This document shows positions 35,533 to 44,323 of a stretch of 64,000 nucleotides of DNA, piece after piece. The notes below the pieces were generated by a model. It was not told where the DNA came from and made no database searches. It saw only the letters and a list, made by a program, of their open reading frames with translations. Both the position numbers and the translations under genes were made by a program. The stretch is from Thermococcus bergensis. Lineage in GTDB: Archaea > Methanobacteriota_B > Thermococci > Thermococcales > Thermococcaceae. The DNA is taken from contig NZ_JABFNK010000005.1 of assembly GCF_020386975.1 (NCBI RefSeq), forward strand, positions 744,001 to 808,000. The letters are read 5' to 3'. Position 1 is the first letter of the stretch; each line of letters starts with the position of its first letter.

Positions 35533-35979
35533 ATGGGTAAGCTGACCAATTTTAAGCGTTCTCTTTGGGTTTTTCATGCCTCAGGGGGTTCATGCAACGC
35601 TTGTGATATTGAAATAGTGGCTGTGCTTACTCCAAGATATGACGCAGAGAGGTTTGGAATAAAGCTTGTAGGCTCCCCGAGGCATGCGGATGTCTTACTT
35701 GTCACGGGAGCTATTCCAAGAGACTTTGCTGATAAGCTTAGGCGTATTTACGAACAGATGCCCGATCCAAAGGCCGTTGTTGTAATAGGAAACTGCGGAA
35801 CCACGGGAGGAGTCTTTTATGACTCTTACAACATAGCTGGACCAATAGACGAGGTAATACCCGTAGACGTCTATGTTCCAGGATGTCCTCCCAGACCAGA
35901 AGCAATAATAGACGGAATTGTAAAAGCATGGCTCAAGATTGAGAAGCTTGAAAAGGAGCTGGAGGGGAAGGAGAAATGA
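35533..35979 (+). CDS. Hydrogenase operon 2 small [NiFe]-hydrogenase subunit J
   Basis: 148 residues with the proximal-cluster cysteines in GSCNACDIE, GNCGTTGG and PGCPPRPEA. The start follows GGAGGGGTG, overlapping the end of I. Shorter at the N-terminus than operon 1 mbhJ. Confidence 0.93.
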   Translation: MGKLTNFKRSLWVFHASGGSCNACDIEIVAVLTPRYDAERFGIKLVGSPRHADVLLVTGAIPRDFADKLRRIYEQMPDPKAVVVIGNCGTTGGVFYDSYNIAGPIDEVIPVDVYVPGCPPRPEAIIDGIVKAWLKIEKLEKELEGKEK

Positions 35980-36536
35980 CACTAACCGCTGAAGAAATCC
36001 TTGAGAGGTTAAAGGAAAAACTTGGAGATGCGATATTAAACTATGAGGTAAAAGAGTACAAAATGGGTGTTAAAAGGCCTAGAACTTATCAGGAAATCTG
36101 GATGGAGATTAACAAAGATGCCTTTAGGAAAGCAATTGAGGCAATATTCGAAATAGACTATCCGCATTTACACTTTATAGCCGGAGAAGACGTTGGCGAG
36201 GTAATCAAGATGATATACTCCTTTGGAGTCTTCCACTCCCACCCATGGGGTGAAGTGAGTATAGTAATGAAGCTTGACCTCCCGAAGAGCAACCTTGTTC
36301 TCCCCACTATAACAGACCTCATGATCGGTGCAGAGACCAACGAAAGGGAAATCAGAGAAATGCTTGGCGTTGAGTTTGAGGGGCTTAAGAACAAGAGACA
36401 CCTCTTTTTACCTGACGATTGGCCTGAAGGAAAGTATCCATGGAGAAGGGATGAGTATGGGGTTGAAGATATGATTAAACACACCCATAGGAGCGTAAAA
36501 GAGATTAGGAAACAAAGGGGTGAGCAGAATGGCTAA
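35976..36536 (+). CDS. Hydrogenase operon 2 subunit K (NuoC-like)
   Basis: 186 residues, NuoC-like, with TITDLMIGAETNEREIREMLG and RHLFLPDDWPEGKYPWR. Its stop overlaps the original ATG of the large-subunit gene at 36529, so K and L were translationally coupled before the IS insertion. Confidence 0.92.
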   Translation: MTLTAEEILERLKEKLGDAILNYEVKEYKMGVKRPRTYQEIWMEINKDAFRKAIEAIFEIDYPHLHFIAGEDVGEVIKMIYSFGVFHSHPWGEVSIVMKLDLPKSNLVLPTITDLMIGAETNEREIREMLGVEFEGLKNKRHLFLPDDWPEGKYPWRRDEYGVEDMIKHTHRSVKEIRKQRGEQNG

Positions 36537-36539
36537 AAC

Positions 36540-36547
36540 AACTTATT
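36540..36547. repeat. Target-site duplication, left of IS982-type copy 1
   Basis: AACTTATT is repeated directly at 37480-37487, exactly flanking the inverted repeats. Removing the IS and one copy restores the large-subunit reading frame. Confidence 0.9.
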
Positions 36548-37479
36548 ACCCTAGTTCCCATTAGATCGTTAGAGTTATAAGCACTTAAGTCTTTTGGTTG
36601 ATTGGTGGTTGTTATGAACTTTCAGCAGGAAATCCTGATCATAAAATCCGAAATCTATCCGATAATCAGCAAACACTACCCGAAAAACACTCGCAGGGAA
36701 GTAATCAGCCTCTACGACCTGATAACCTTCGCAATACTAGCCCACCTGCACTTCGGAGGAGTTTACAAGCACGCTTACAGAGTCCTAATCGAAGAAATGA
36801 AGCTGTTCCCAAAAATCAGGTACAACAAACTAACAGAACGCTTGAACAGGCACGAAAAACTCCTGCTCCTAGCGCAGGAAGAATTATTCAAAAAACACGC
36901 CAGAGAATACGTTAGAATACTGGACTCAAAGCCCATTCAGACCAAGGAGTTGGCCAGAAAAAACAGGAAGGAGAAGAAGGGTTCTTCAGAAATCATCTCT
37001 GAAAAGCCCGCAGTTGGGTTTGTTCCCTCTAAAAAAAGTTTTACTATGGGTACAAGCTGACCTGTTACTCTGATGGAAATTTGCTGGCTTTGCTGTCCGT
37101 TGATCCGGCAAACAAGCATGATGTGAGTGTTGTCAGGGAAAAGTTCTGGGTGATTGTTGAGGAGTTTTCTGGCTGTTTTCTGTTTTTGGATAAGGGTTAC
37201 GTTAGTAGAGAACTTCAGGAGGAATTCCTGAAGTTTGGCGTTGTTTACACGCCGGTGAAGCGGGAGAATCAGGTTAGTAATCTGGAGGAGAAGAAGTTTT
37301 ACAAGTACTTGTCTGACTTTCGCAGGAGGATTGAGACTTTGTTTTCGAAGTTTTCTGAGTTTCTTCTGAGGCCGAGCAGGAGTGTTAGTTTGAGGGGGTT
37401 AGCTGTCAGGATTTTAGGGGCGATTCTGGCCGTGAATCTGGACAGATTATACAACTTCACAGATGGTGGGAACTAGGGT
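36548..37479 (+). mobile_element. IS982-family insertion sequence, copy 1 (ISPfu3-like)
   Basis: A 932-bp element bounded by the perfect 13-bp inverted repeats ACCCTAGTTCCCA / TGGGAACTAGGGT and an 8-bp target duplication. The ends starting ACCC and the transposase type match IS982, a family known in P. furiosus (ISPfu3, from memory). A second copy of identical length lies inverted at 40830-41761. The two differ at only a few positions seen in the protein, so movement was recent. Confidence 0.92.
36614..37476 (+). CDS. IS982-type transposase, split by a -1 frameshift at an A7 run
   Basis: The first frame (36614-37060, 148 residues) ends after SKKSFTMGTS. The second frame continues with FYYGYKLTCYSDGN to 37476. 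The frames meet at A7 (37031-37037) inside TCT AAA AAA AGT; slipping back one base gives a continuous transposase of about 287 residues. DDE residues: Asp in RILDSKPIQ, Asp in FLDKGYVS, Glu in RRRIETLFS. Both copies in the window have the same A7 and split, which argues for recoding or RNA polymerase slippage rather than two decays. Its stop overlaps the new hydrogenase start at 37463. Confidence 0.85.
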
Positions 37480-37487
37480 AACTTATT
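37480..37487. repeat. Target-site duplication, right of IS982-type copy 1
   Basis: AACTTATT, the same 8 bases as at 36540-36547. The hydrogenase coding sequence resumes here (Thr-Tyr-Tyr-Val-Pro). Confidence 0.9.
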
Positions 37488-38703
37488 ATGTTCCCGTTGG
37501 TCCAATTCATCCAGCATTAAAAGAACCGATAAGAGTAGAGGCGGAGGTTGAGGGAGAGAAGATAGTGAAGGTTGATGTTAAGAGGGGCTTTGCTCATAGA
37601 GGAATTGAGTACATGGGGATGAAAAGGAATGCAATACAAACTTTGTACCTCTCGGAAAGAATATGTGGAATATGCTCGATATCTCACCCGTATGCATTCG
37701 TCATTGGCAGCGAAAAGGCTTTAGGCATTGAGGCTCCTCCAAGGGCTCAATACATAAGAACAATAATAGCCGAGCTTGAAAGAATTCACTCGCACATCCT
37801 CTGGCTCGGAGTTATAGCGCACGAGATAGGCTTTGATCCGCTCCTCTTCTGGACGTGGAAGGGGAGGGAAAAGGTTCTCGACATTCTCGAGGCTATAACG
37901 GGTAACAGAATAAACTACGCAATGTACATGATCGGAGGAGTTAGAAGAGACCTCAAAGAGAGCCACATTAAAGCTTTGCGGGACATGATAACCTATTACT
38001 GGGAGTTCACGGAACACATGAAGGAGGTCTTCTTGTCTGATCCGGTTTATAAGGCGAGGACGAGGGGGGTAGCACAGCTCTCAAAGGAGATGGCGTTGAA
38101 GCTCAACGTGGTTGGACCAGTAGCTAGGGCTGCAGGAATTAGAATGGACGTTAGGCAGGATATTCCCTATGATGCATATGCGGATATGGATGTTAAAGCA
38201 ATTGTTCCTCAAGACATAGTGGGGGAAGCAAGGGGAGATGCTTACGATATCACAATGGTGAGGCTTTACGAGATTGAGCAGAGCCTGGATATAATAGAAT
38301 TCTGCCTTGACAACCTTCCAGAAGGAAAGATACTTGCAATTCCAAACTACGTAGCATTGCTTAACAAGATCAAAAAAACCGAGGGAGAAGCTATTGGAGC
38401 ACATGAAGCTCCAAGAGGAGAGGTTATCCACTATCTCAAGTACGATGGAACTAGAGATGGTCCTGCAGTATGGAAGGTCATAGCGCCGAGTTACAACAAC
38501 ATAAACTCCTGGGCTCTATTGCTGCTTGGGGCAGAGGTGGCAGATATTCCAGTGGTTGTGGCATACATAGACCCATGTATGTGCTGCAACGATAGGGTGG
38601 CGGTTGTGGAGGATTCAAGCGGCAGGCTTCTGGACTATTCTTATCTGCACAAGAAAGCCGTAGAAAAAACCAGAAAACTTGAAAAAGAGCTGGGGGTGAG
38701 GAG

Positions 38704-39672
38704 ATGACCCCCGAAACTCTCTTTTATGCTATAGGAATGCCAATAATAGGAGTATTCCTTGGGTTGGTGTACAAAGGTATTGACAGGAGAGTATCTGCAA
38801 GAATGACGTCAAGAATAGGGCCCCCAATAAGACAGCCCTTCTGGGATGTGGGTAAGTTACTCCTTAAAGAAACCGTTGTACCGGAAAACGCGGTAAGGTG
38901 GATTTTCAACGCAATGCCTATCCTGGCATTTGCTTCATCAATGACTCTCCTCCTTTATATCCCCTTCGGCATCTTAAGGGCACCTTTAGAAGGATACGGT
39001 GATCTGGTAGTAATCTTATATCTCTTAACTCTTCAGGCACTTGCAATGGCAATCGGTGGATTTGCCTCGGGAAGTCCGTTTTCTTCAGTGGGAGCACAGA
39101 GAGAAATGGTTCTAATGATGAGCTACGAAATGCCCTTTGCAATAGTTATAACGGGCTTTGCCCTGATTTACAAGAGTTTTTCATTGAGCACAATAGCCTC
39201 TACCCCCGTATGGAGCATTGTAGGTCCTTTGGGAGGATTGGGAGTTCTATTGCTCTTGATAGCATTCCTATGGGTAACTCCAGCAGAGTTGGCTAAGCTT
39301 CCGTTTGATATAGCCGAGGCTGAAACTGAAATAGCAGAAGGTATGCTTGCCGAGTACAGCGGAAGAAACCTTGCTTTGTTCTACCTTTCAGATGCAGTTA
39401 GGGGCTTTGCCATGATAGCCTTGGAGGTAGTTTTATTCTTCCCCTTCACATTGAGCTACCTGTTTGGCTTGAATCTTTCGGGAGCCGCTCTCTATATAGC
39501 TGAAGGTCTGTGGTTCCTCTTTAAAGTGCTGGTGCTTTATATTCTAGCGGTAACGCTGGTCAGGACATCCTTCGCAAGGTTCAGGATAGAGCAGGCATCG
39601 AGGATCTTTTGGGTATACGTGAACATAATAGCCCTGCTTGGAGTGATATTGATATGGGCGGAGGTGATGTGA
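38704..39672 (+). CDS. Hydrogenase operon 2 membrane subunit M (NuoH-like)
   Basis: 322 residues, about eight helices, with SARMTSRIGPPIRQPFWD and EAETEIAEGMLAEYSGR, the NuoH-type conserved segments. ATGA overlap with L. It lies downstream of the IS, so its expression depends on read-through or on promoters in the IS. Confidence 0.92.
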   Translation: MTPETLFYAIGMPIIGVFLGLVYKGIDRRVSARMTSRIGPPIRQPFWDVGKLLLKETVVPENAVRWIFNAMPILAFASSMTLLLYIPFGILRAPLEGYGDLVVILYLLTLQALAMAIGGFASGSPFSSVGAQREMVLMMSYEMPFAIVITGFALIYKSFSLSTIASTPVWSIVGPLGGLGVLLLLIAFLWVTPAELAKLPFDIAEAETEIAEGMLAEYSGRNLALFYLSDAVRGFAMIALEVVLFFPFTLSYLFGLNLSGAALYIAEGLWFLFKVLVLYILAVTLVRTSFARFRIEQASRIFWVYVNIIALLGVILIWAEVM

Positions 39673-39673
39673 A

Positions 39674-40132
39674 GTGCCAACAAAAGCAATGTTCCTAATG
39701 ATAAAACAGATGCTTCAGAGGCCGTTTACAAATCCATTTCCGGTAAAGCACGCTCCAAAAGATGTGACATCGCTTGTTGAAAAGATCCAAAAAGGAGAAG
39801 TAAAGATACACCCTCCAGTTCCTGTTCCAGAAGGATTTAGGGGGAAGCTGCACTACGATCCCGAGAGATGCATTGGGTGCAGGCTGTGTATAACGGTATG
39901 CCCTGCAAACGCCATGGAATGGATTCCGGAGCTTAGGAAAATAAGGCACTATGTTTCCCGTTGCATGTTCTGTGCCCTCTGTGTGGATGTGTGTCCGGGC
40001 AAAAAGTTTCCGGGAGAGGAGAAGGCTGTAAAGGCACTATCTATGAGTGATGAATTCCTCATTGCCGACTACGACAAATACAGCGACAACCTTATAGAGG
40101 AACCACCTGAGGCTAAGGAAAAAGGTATTTAA
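39674..40132 (+). CDS. Hydrogenase operon 2 ferredoxin-like subunit N
   Basis: 152 residues with two [4Fe-4S] motifs: CIGCRLCITVCP and CMFCALCVDVCPG. It has the normal two-cluster form, unlike MbhN of operon 1. The second motif is followed by an eight-residue insertion (GKKFPGEEK). Start GTG at 39674 after GGAGGTGATGTGAA. Last gene of the operon. Confidence 0.92.
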   Translation: MPTKAMFLMIKQMLQRPFTNPFPVKHAPKDVTSLVEKIQKGEVKIHPPVPVPEGFRGKLHYDPERCIGCRLCITVCPANAMEWIPELRKIRHYVSRCMFCALCVDVCPGKKFPGEEKAVKALSMSDEFLIADYDKYSDNLIEEPPEAKEKGI

Positions 40133-40820
40133 TTACCTTTCTTTATTCTTTATCATGATACTCGTCGGAACGTGTGGTTTTTGTGAAGGCAAGAAGAGGT
40201 ATTTTGAAGACTTCAGCACTGTAGAGGTTCAGCAAACTTTTTACAAGATCTTGCAGGAAAAGACCCTCCAAAAATGGAGAAAAGAAGCCCCAGAAGATTT
40301 TGTGTTTTCTATTAAGGCATTCCAGGGTATAACACATCCTCCCACTAGCCCCACATGGAGAAGGAGCAACGTAAAGCCATCCAGAGATGTGGGATTGTTA
40401 AGACCTACAAAGAAGGTTTTTAGGTACTGGGAGCTTACACTTAAAGAAGCTGAGGCGTTGGGAGCAAAGTTTATTCTGATTCAGCTCCCCAAGAGTTTTA
40501 AAGAAAATGAAGAAAGCTTTGCTAATGCAGAAAAATTCTTTAAGCAGATAGAAAGGAGGGATTTTGAAATTGCAGTTGAACTTAGAGGTTGGAGTGAAAA
40601 GGGAATAGAGAAATTCGTTAGGGAGTTTGATCTCATCGATGTCACAGACCCTACACTACGGAAACCCACTCATGGGGGAGTGATCAATTACTACCGCCTT
40701 CACGGAGCTTATCAGGAAGGAAGGATAATATACAAACACAAATACAGTGAAGAAGAGTTAAGGGTGATAGCCAAAAAAGTCAAAGAGTGGAACAAGGCAG
40801 AGAGCTACGTTTACTTCAAC

Positions 40821-40829
40821 AACGTCTAT
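40821..40829. repeat. Target-site duplication, left of IS982-type copy 2
   Basis: AACGTCTAT, repeated directly at 41762-41770. Confidence 0.9.
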
Positions 40830-41761
40830 ACCCTAGTTCCCACCACCTGTGAAGTTGTATAATCTGTCCAGATTCACGGCCAGAATCGCCCCTAAAATCC
40901 TGACAGCTAACCCCCTCAAACTAACACTCCTGCTCGGCCTCAGAAGAAACTCAGAAAACTTCGAAAACAAAGTCTCAATCCTCCTGCGAAAGTCAGACAA
41001 GTACTTGTAAAACTTCTTCTCCTCCAGATTACTAACCTGATTCTCCCGCTTCACCGGCGTGTAAACAACGCCAAACTTCAGGAATTCCTCCTGAAGTTCT
41101 CTACTAACGTAACCCTTATCCAAAAACAGAAAACAGCCAGAAAACTCCTCAACAATCACCCAGAACTTTTCCCTGACAACACTCACATCATGCTTATTCG
41201 CCGGATCAACGGACAGCAAAGCCAGCAAATTTCCATCAGAGTAACAGGTCAGCTTGTACCCATAGTAAAACTTTTTTTAGAGGGAACAAACCCAACTGCG
41301 GGCTTTTCAGAGATGACTTCTGAAGAACCCTCCTTATCCTTCCTGTTTTTTCTGGCCAACTCCTTGGTCTGAATGGGCTTTGAGTCCAGTATTCTAACGT
41401 ATTCTCTGGCGTGTTTTTTGAATAATTCTTCCTGCGCTAGGAGCAGGAGTTTTTCGTGCCTGTTCAAGCGTTCTGTTAGTTTGTTGTACCTGATTTTGGG
41501 GAACAGCTTCATTTCTTCGATTAGGACTCTGTAAGCGTGCTTGTAAACTCCGTTAAAGTGCAAGTGTGCTAGTATTGCGAAGGTTATTAGGTCGTAGAGG
41601 CTGATTATTTCCCTGTGAGTGTTTTTCGGGTAGTGTTTGCTGATTATCGGATAGATTTCGGATTTTATGATCAGGATTTCCTGCTGAAAGTTCATAACAA
41701 CCACCAATCAACCAAAAGACTTAAGTGCTTATAACTCTAACGATCTAATGGGAACTAGGGT
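40830..41761 (-). mobile_element. IS982-family insertion sequence, copy 2, inverted
   Basis: 932 bp, the same 13-bp terminal inverted repeats as copy 1, flanked by a 9-bp target duplication. It lies in opposite orientation to copy 1, about 3.35 kb away. It differs from copy 1 at a few coding positions, including GTG where copy 1 has ATG near the right end. Confidence 0.92.
40833..41695 (-). CDS. IS982-type transposase, copy 2, split at A7
   Basis: The same two-frame structure as copy 1: first frame from 41695 to 41249 (148 residues), second ending at 40833. The A7 run is T7 at 41272-41278 on the + strand. Substitutions relative to copy 1 include REI for REV near residue 44, FNGVY for FGGVY, and KDKEGSSEV for KEKKGSSEI. 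DDE residues are conserved, so the element may be active if the frame is bridged. Confidence 0.85.
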
Positions 41762-41770
41762 AACGTCTAT
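41762..41770. repeat. Target-site duplication, right of IS982-type copy 2
   Basis: AACGTCTAT, identical to 40821-40829. The DUF72 coding sequence resumes here. Confidence 0.9.
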
Positions 41771-41792
41771 ATGTGCGACGATGCCAAGCGTT

Positions 41793-42797
41793 TTATTCAA
41801 ATCCTGGCTTTCTAATTTTTACAACATCTTTGTTGACAAGGTTCGGTGGGACTTCCCCTTTGGCAAATGCTATTAAGTTCTTTGCAACCAGCTCTGCCAT
41901 TCCCTCTCGTGCTTCATGAGTTGCGCTGCCTATGTGTGGGGCTAAAACAACGTTCTTCAACTTGAAAAGCTCCTCGTTATAGTAGGGTTCTTCCTCGAAG
42001 ACGTCCAAGCCTGCCCCTGCAATCCATCCTTCTTTTAATGCTTTGATTAGGGCATTTGTATCGACAACTGCCCCTCTAGAGGTATTTATGAGAATTGCAT
42101 TGGGCTTCATAAGCTTGAGCTCCTTCTCCCCTATCAGATGGTAAGTTTCTTTGGTTAGGGGAACGTGAAGGCTTATAAAGTCGCTCTCTTTCAAAAGGGT
42201 TTCAAAGTCTACATATTCTGCATCAATTTCTTTTTCTGCCTCCGGTTTGCGAGTTCTTGAGTAATAAATGATTCTCATCCCGAATCCTCTAGCTCTCTTT
42301 GCCATAGCCTGACCAATTCTTCCAAACCCCACTATCCCCAAAGTCTTTCCTTTCAGCCCATATCCTAAAAACATTAGCGGATGCCAGCCGACTTCGCTTT
42401 TCTTCCATTCGCCACTCCTCACAAAGGCATCAGCCTCTACAATTCTCCTCGCAACCGATAGAAGAAGGGCAAATGCAAGGTCAGCCGTTGCATCCGTAAG
42501 GACTCCGGGGGTGTTTGTAACGTATATTCCTCTTTTTGTAGCCCCTTCTATGTCTATGTTATCATAGCCGACTGCATACTGGGCTATTATCCTCAATCTG
42601 GGGGCGTTTTCTAGCAGCTCCTCGTCTACTTTGTCCGTCACAAGAGTCACTAGGGCATCGACCTCTCTGACTTTCTCTAAGAGCACTTCCCGTGGAGGTG
42701 CTTTTGGATCCTCCCAGAGTTCTATTTCGTAGAATTCTTCGATCATCTTAATTCCATTTTCCGGAATTTGTCGGGTTATGAACACTTTAGGCTTCAT
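41793..42797 (-). CDS. gyaR: D-2-hydroxyacid dehydrogenase, glyoxylate/hydroxypyruvate reductase
   Basis: 334 residues, closely like the T. litoralis glyoxylate reductase as I remember it. Seen: the NAD(P)-binding [31 protein letters not shown] and the catalytic [11 protein letters not shown] with His; Arg lies in INTSRGA and Glu in DVFEEE. It reduces glyoxylate with NAD(P)H in the cytoplasm. The C-terminus ([10 protein letters not shown]) differs from the usual end and overlaps the broken DUF72 gene's tail. Confidence 0.92.
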   Translation of the reverse strand: MKPKVFITRQIPENGIKMIEEFYEIELWEDPKAPPREVLLEKVREVDALVTLVTDKVDEELLENAPRLRIIAQYAVGYDNIDIEGATKRGIYVTNTPGVLTDATADLAFALLLSVARRIVEADAFVRSGEWKKSEVGWHPLMFLGYGLKGKTLGIVGFGRIGQAMAKRARGFGMRIIYYSRTRKPEAEKEIDAEYVDFETLLKESDFISLHVPLTKETYHLIGEKELKLMKPNAILINTSRGAVVDTNALIKALKEGWIAGAGLDVFEEEPYYNEELFKLKNVVLAPHIGSATHEAREGMAELVAKNLIAFAKGEVPPNLVNKDVVKIRKPGFE

Positions 42798-42868
42798 GGC
42801 ATTCCCCTTCTAAGATAAGGGTCAAAACGTATAAATACCTTTATGAAGATTAGTTAATGGTGATGTGG

Positions 42869-44092
42869 ATGGATTATACCAAATATCTAGCCGGAAGGGC
42901 GAATTGGATTAAGGGCTCCGCTTTAGCTGAGGTTATGAAAAAGGCTTCAGAACTTCAAAAGAAAGGAATGAAATTGATTTCCCTCGCGGCTGGAGACCCA
43001 GATCCGGAGTTAATCCCAAGGACAGCCCTTGGAGAAATAGCAAAAGAAGTCCTTGAAAAAGAGCCAAAGTCTGTTATGTATACTCCAGCAAATGGAATCC
43101 CGGAGCTTAGGGAAGAACTGGCAAGGTTTTTGAAAAAATATGATCATTTGGAAGTTTCTCCAGAAAACATTGTTATTACAATAGGAGGAACCGGAGCGCT
43201 GGATCTCCTTGGAAGGGTTTTAATAGACCCTGGAGATGTCGTGATAGCAGAGAACCCCTCTTATATAAACACCTTGCTGGCATTTGAGCAGCTGGGAGCC
43301 AAAATTGAGGGAGTCCCAGTTGACAATGACGGTATGAGAGTGGATCTGCTGGAGGAGAAAATAAAGGAGCTTAAAGCTAAAGGGCAGAAAATTAAGTTCA
43401 TCTATACCATCCCAACCGGTCAGAATCCGATGGGCGTCACCATGAGCATGGAACGCAGAAAAGCCCTGCTTGAAATTGCATCTAAATATGACCTCTTAAT
43501 AATTGAAGATGCCGCTTATAATTTCATGAGATATGAGGGAGGGGATATAGTACCCCTAAAGGCTCTGGACGATGAGGGAAGAGTCATTGTGGCAGGAACG
43601 CTTAGCAAAGTCCTTGGAACTGGATTCAGAATTGGATGGATAATAGCCGAGGGAGAAATCCTCAAAAAGGTTCTTATGCAGAAGCAGCCTATTGACTTCT
43701 GTGCCCCAGCTATTTCTCAATACATCGCTCTGGAATACTTAAAGAGGGGCTATTTCGAGAAGTATCACCTGGAAGGGGCACTCCTAGGTTATAAAGAAAA
43801 GAGGGACATCATGCTGAAGGCTCTGGAGGAAAACCTGCCGGATGCAGAATTTACAAGGCCAATAGCGGGAATGTTCATTATGCTGTTCTTACCAGAAGGA
43901 GCGGACGGAATAGCCTTCGCAGGTGAACTAATGGAGAAGAAGGGAGTAGTGGTAGTCCCAGGAAAGCCGTTCTACACAGATGAAAGTGGAAGAAACGCCA
44001 TAAGACTTAACTTCTCAAGGCCAAGCAAGGATGACATTCCGGTAGGAATTGAAAAGCTTGCTGAATTGTATAAGGAGAAGTTCCGCCCATAA
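42869..44092 (+). CDS. Aromatic / 2-aminoadipate-type aminotransferase
   Basis: 407 residues, PLP fold type I, of the group including aromatic aminotransferases of Thermococcales and LysN. Seen: SLAAGDPDPELIP, IGGTGALDLLGRVL, YTIPTGQNPMGVTMS, the PLP-lysine motif GTLSKVLGTGFRIGW, and the C-terminal IRLNFSRP arginine. It transfers amino groups from aromatic amino acids to 2-oxoglutarate in peptide fermentation, most likely. In-frame ATGs at 42857, 42863 and 42869 exist; 42869 begins at MDYTKYL and lies after GGTGAT. It is divergent from gyaR. Confidence 0.9.
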   Translation: MDYTKYLAGRANWIKGSALAEVMKKASELQKKGMKLISLAAGDPDPELIPRTALGEIAKEVLEKEPKSVMYTPANGIPELREELARFLKKYDHLEVSPENIVITIGGTGALDLLGRVLIDPGDVVIAENPSYINTLLAFEQLGAKIEGVPVDNDGMRVDLLEEKIKELKAKGQKIKFIYTIPTGQNPMGVTMSMERRKALLEIASKYDLLIIEDAAYNFMRYEGGDIVPLKALDDEGRVIVAGTLSKVLGTGFRIGWIIAEGEILKKVLMQKQPIDFCAPAISQYIALEYLKRGYFEKYHLEGALLGYKEKRDIMLKALEENLPDAEFTRPIAGMFIMLFLPEGADGIAFAGELMEKKGVVVVPGKPFYTDESGRNAIRLNFSRPSKDDIPVGIEKLAELYKEKFRP

Positions 44093-44178
44093 TCTCTTTT
44101 CTCTTTTTCTTAATGTCTCTTAGCATCTTATACCTTATACTTTGTCTTGGAATTTTTTCAGAAGAGTCAGAAGTCTTT

Positions 44179-44266
44179 TGGTGCGGGGGCGGGGATTTGA
44201 ACCCCGGAACCCCTACGGGACGGGACCCTCAATCCCGCGCCTTTGACCAGGCTCGGCAACCCCCGC
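44179..44266 (-). tRNA. tRNA-Leu (anticodon GAG)
   Basis: On the reverse strand the 88-nt sequence folds as a class II tRNA. It has a 7-bp acceptor GCGGGGG/CCCCCGC, an anticodon stem CGGGA/TCCCG around loop TTGAGGG (anticodon GAG), a long variable arm, and a T-arm with GGTTCAAATCC. The gene encodes the terminal CCA (44179-44181). A TATA box (TTTATAAA on the reverse strand, about 44299-44306) lies at the right distance upstream. Confidence 0.95.
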
Positions 44267-44315
44267 AAGAGCGCCGTTTATTTCTCTTCTCAGTTGGTTT
44301 ATAAATTTTTCTGTC

Positions 44316-44323
44316 CCTTCCGA
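44316..44323. repeat. Target-site duplication, left of IS6-type copy A
   Basis: CCTTCCGA, repeated at 45105-45112; 8 bp as expected for the IS6 family. Confidence 0.9.

Larger units (their letters stand above)
36529..38707 (+). pseudogene. Hydrogenase operon 2 large [NiFe] subunit L, interrupted by an IS982-type element
   Basis: The native ATG (36529, ribosome binding site AGGGGTGAG) is followed by six codons (MAKTTY), then the IS (36548-37479), then the rest from the duplicated AACTTATT. From the native start translation ends after 11 residues (MAKTTYYPSSH). The sequence after the IS is intact to 38707 and keeps all four nickel cysteines: RICGICSISH and DPCMCCNDR. An ATG inside the right end of the IS (37463) is in frame and gives a 414-residue protein differing only at the first few residues. 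Whether it is translated is unknown. It is marked as disrupted because the native start is lost. Confidence 0.9.
40155..41815 (+). pseudogene. DUF72 protein, C-terminus cut off by IS982-type copy 2
   Basis: DUF72 is a TIM-barrel-like family of unknown activity. The N-terminal 225 residues are normal (MILVGTCGFCEG, ELRGWSEKG, NYYRLHG, YVYFNN). The IS at 40830 replaces the end with ten IS-coded residues (TLVPTTCEVV), stop at 40862. After the IS and its 9-bp target repeat the original tail ([17 protein letters not shown]) runs to 41815. Only about 14 native residues are lost, but they include the family's usual C-terminal helix. The original end overlapped the convergent dehydrogenase gene by 23 bp. 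Confidence 0.85.

Noticed and set aside
36598-36915. Second frame overlapping the IS982 transposase start
   Set aside because: Arg/Pro-rich out-of-frame translation; the transposase frame has the catalytic residues.
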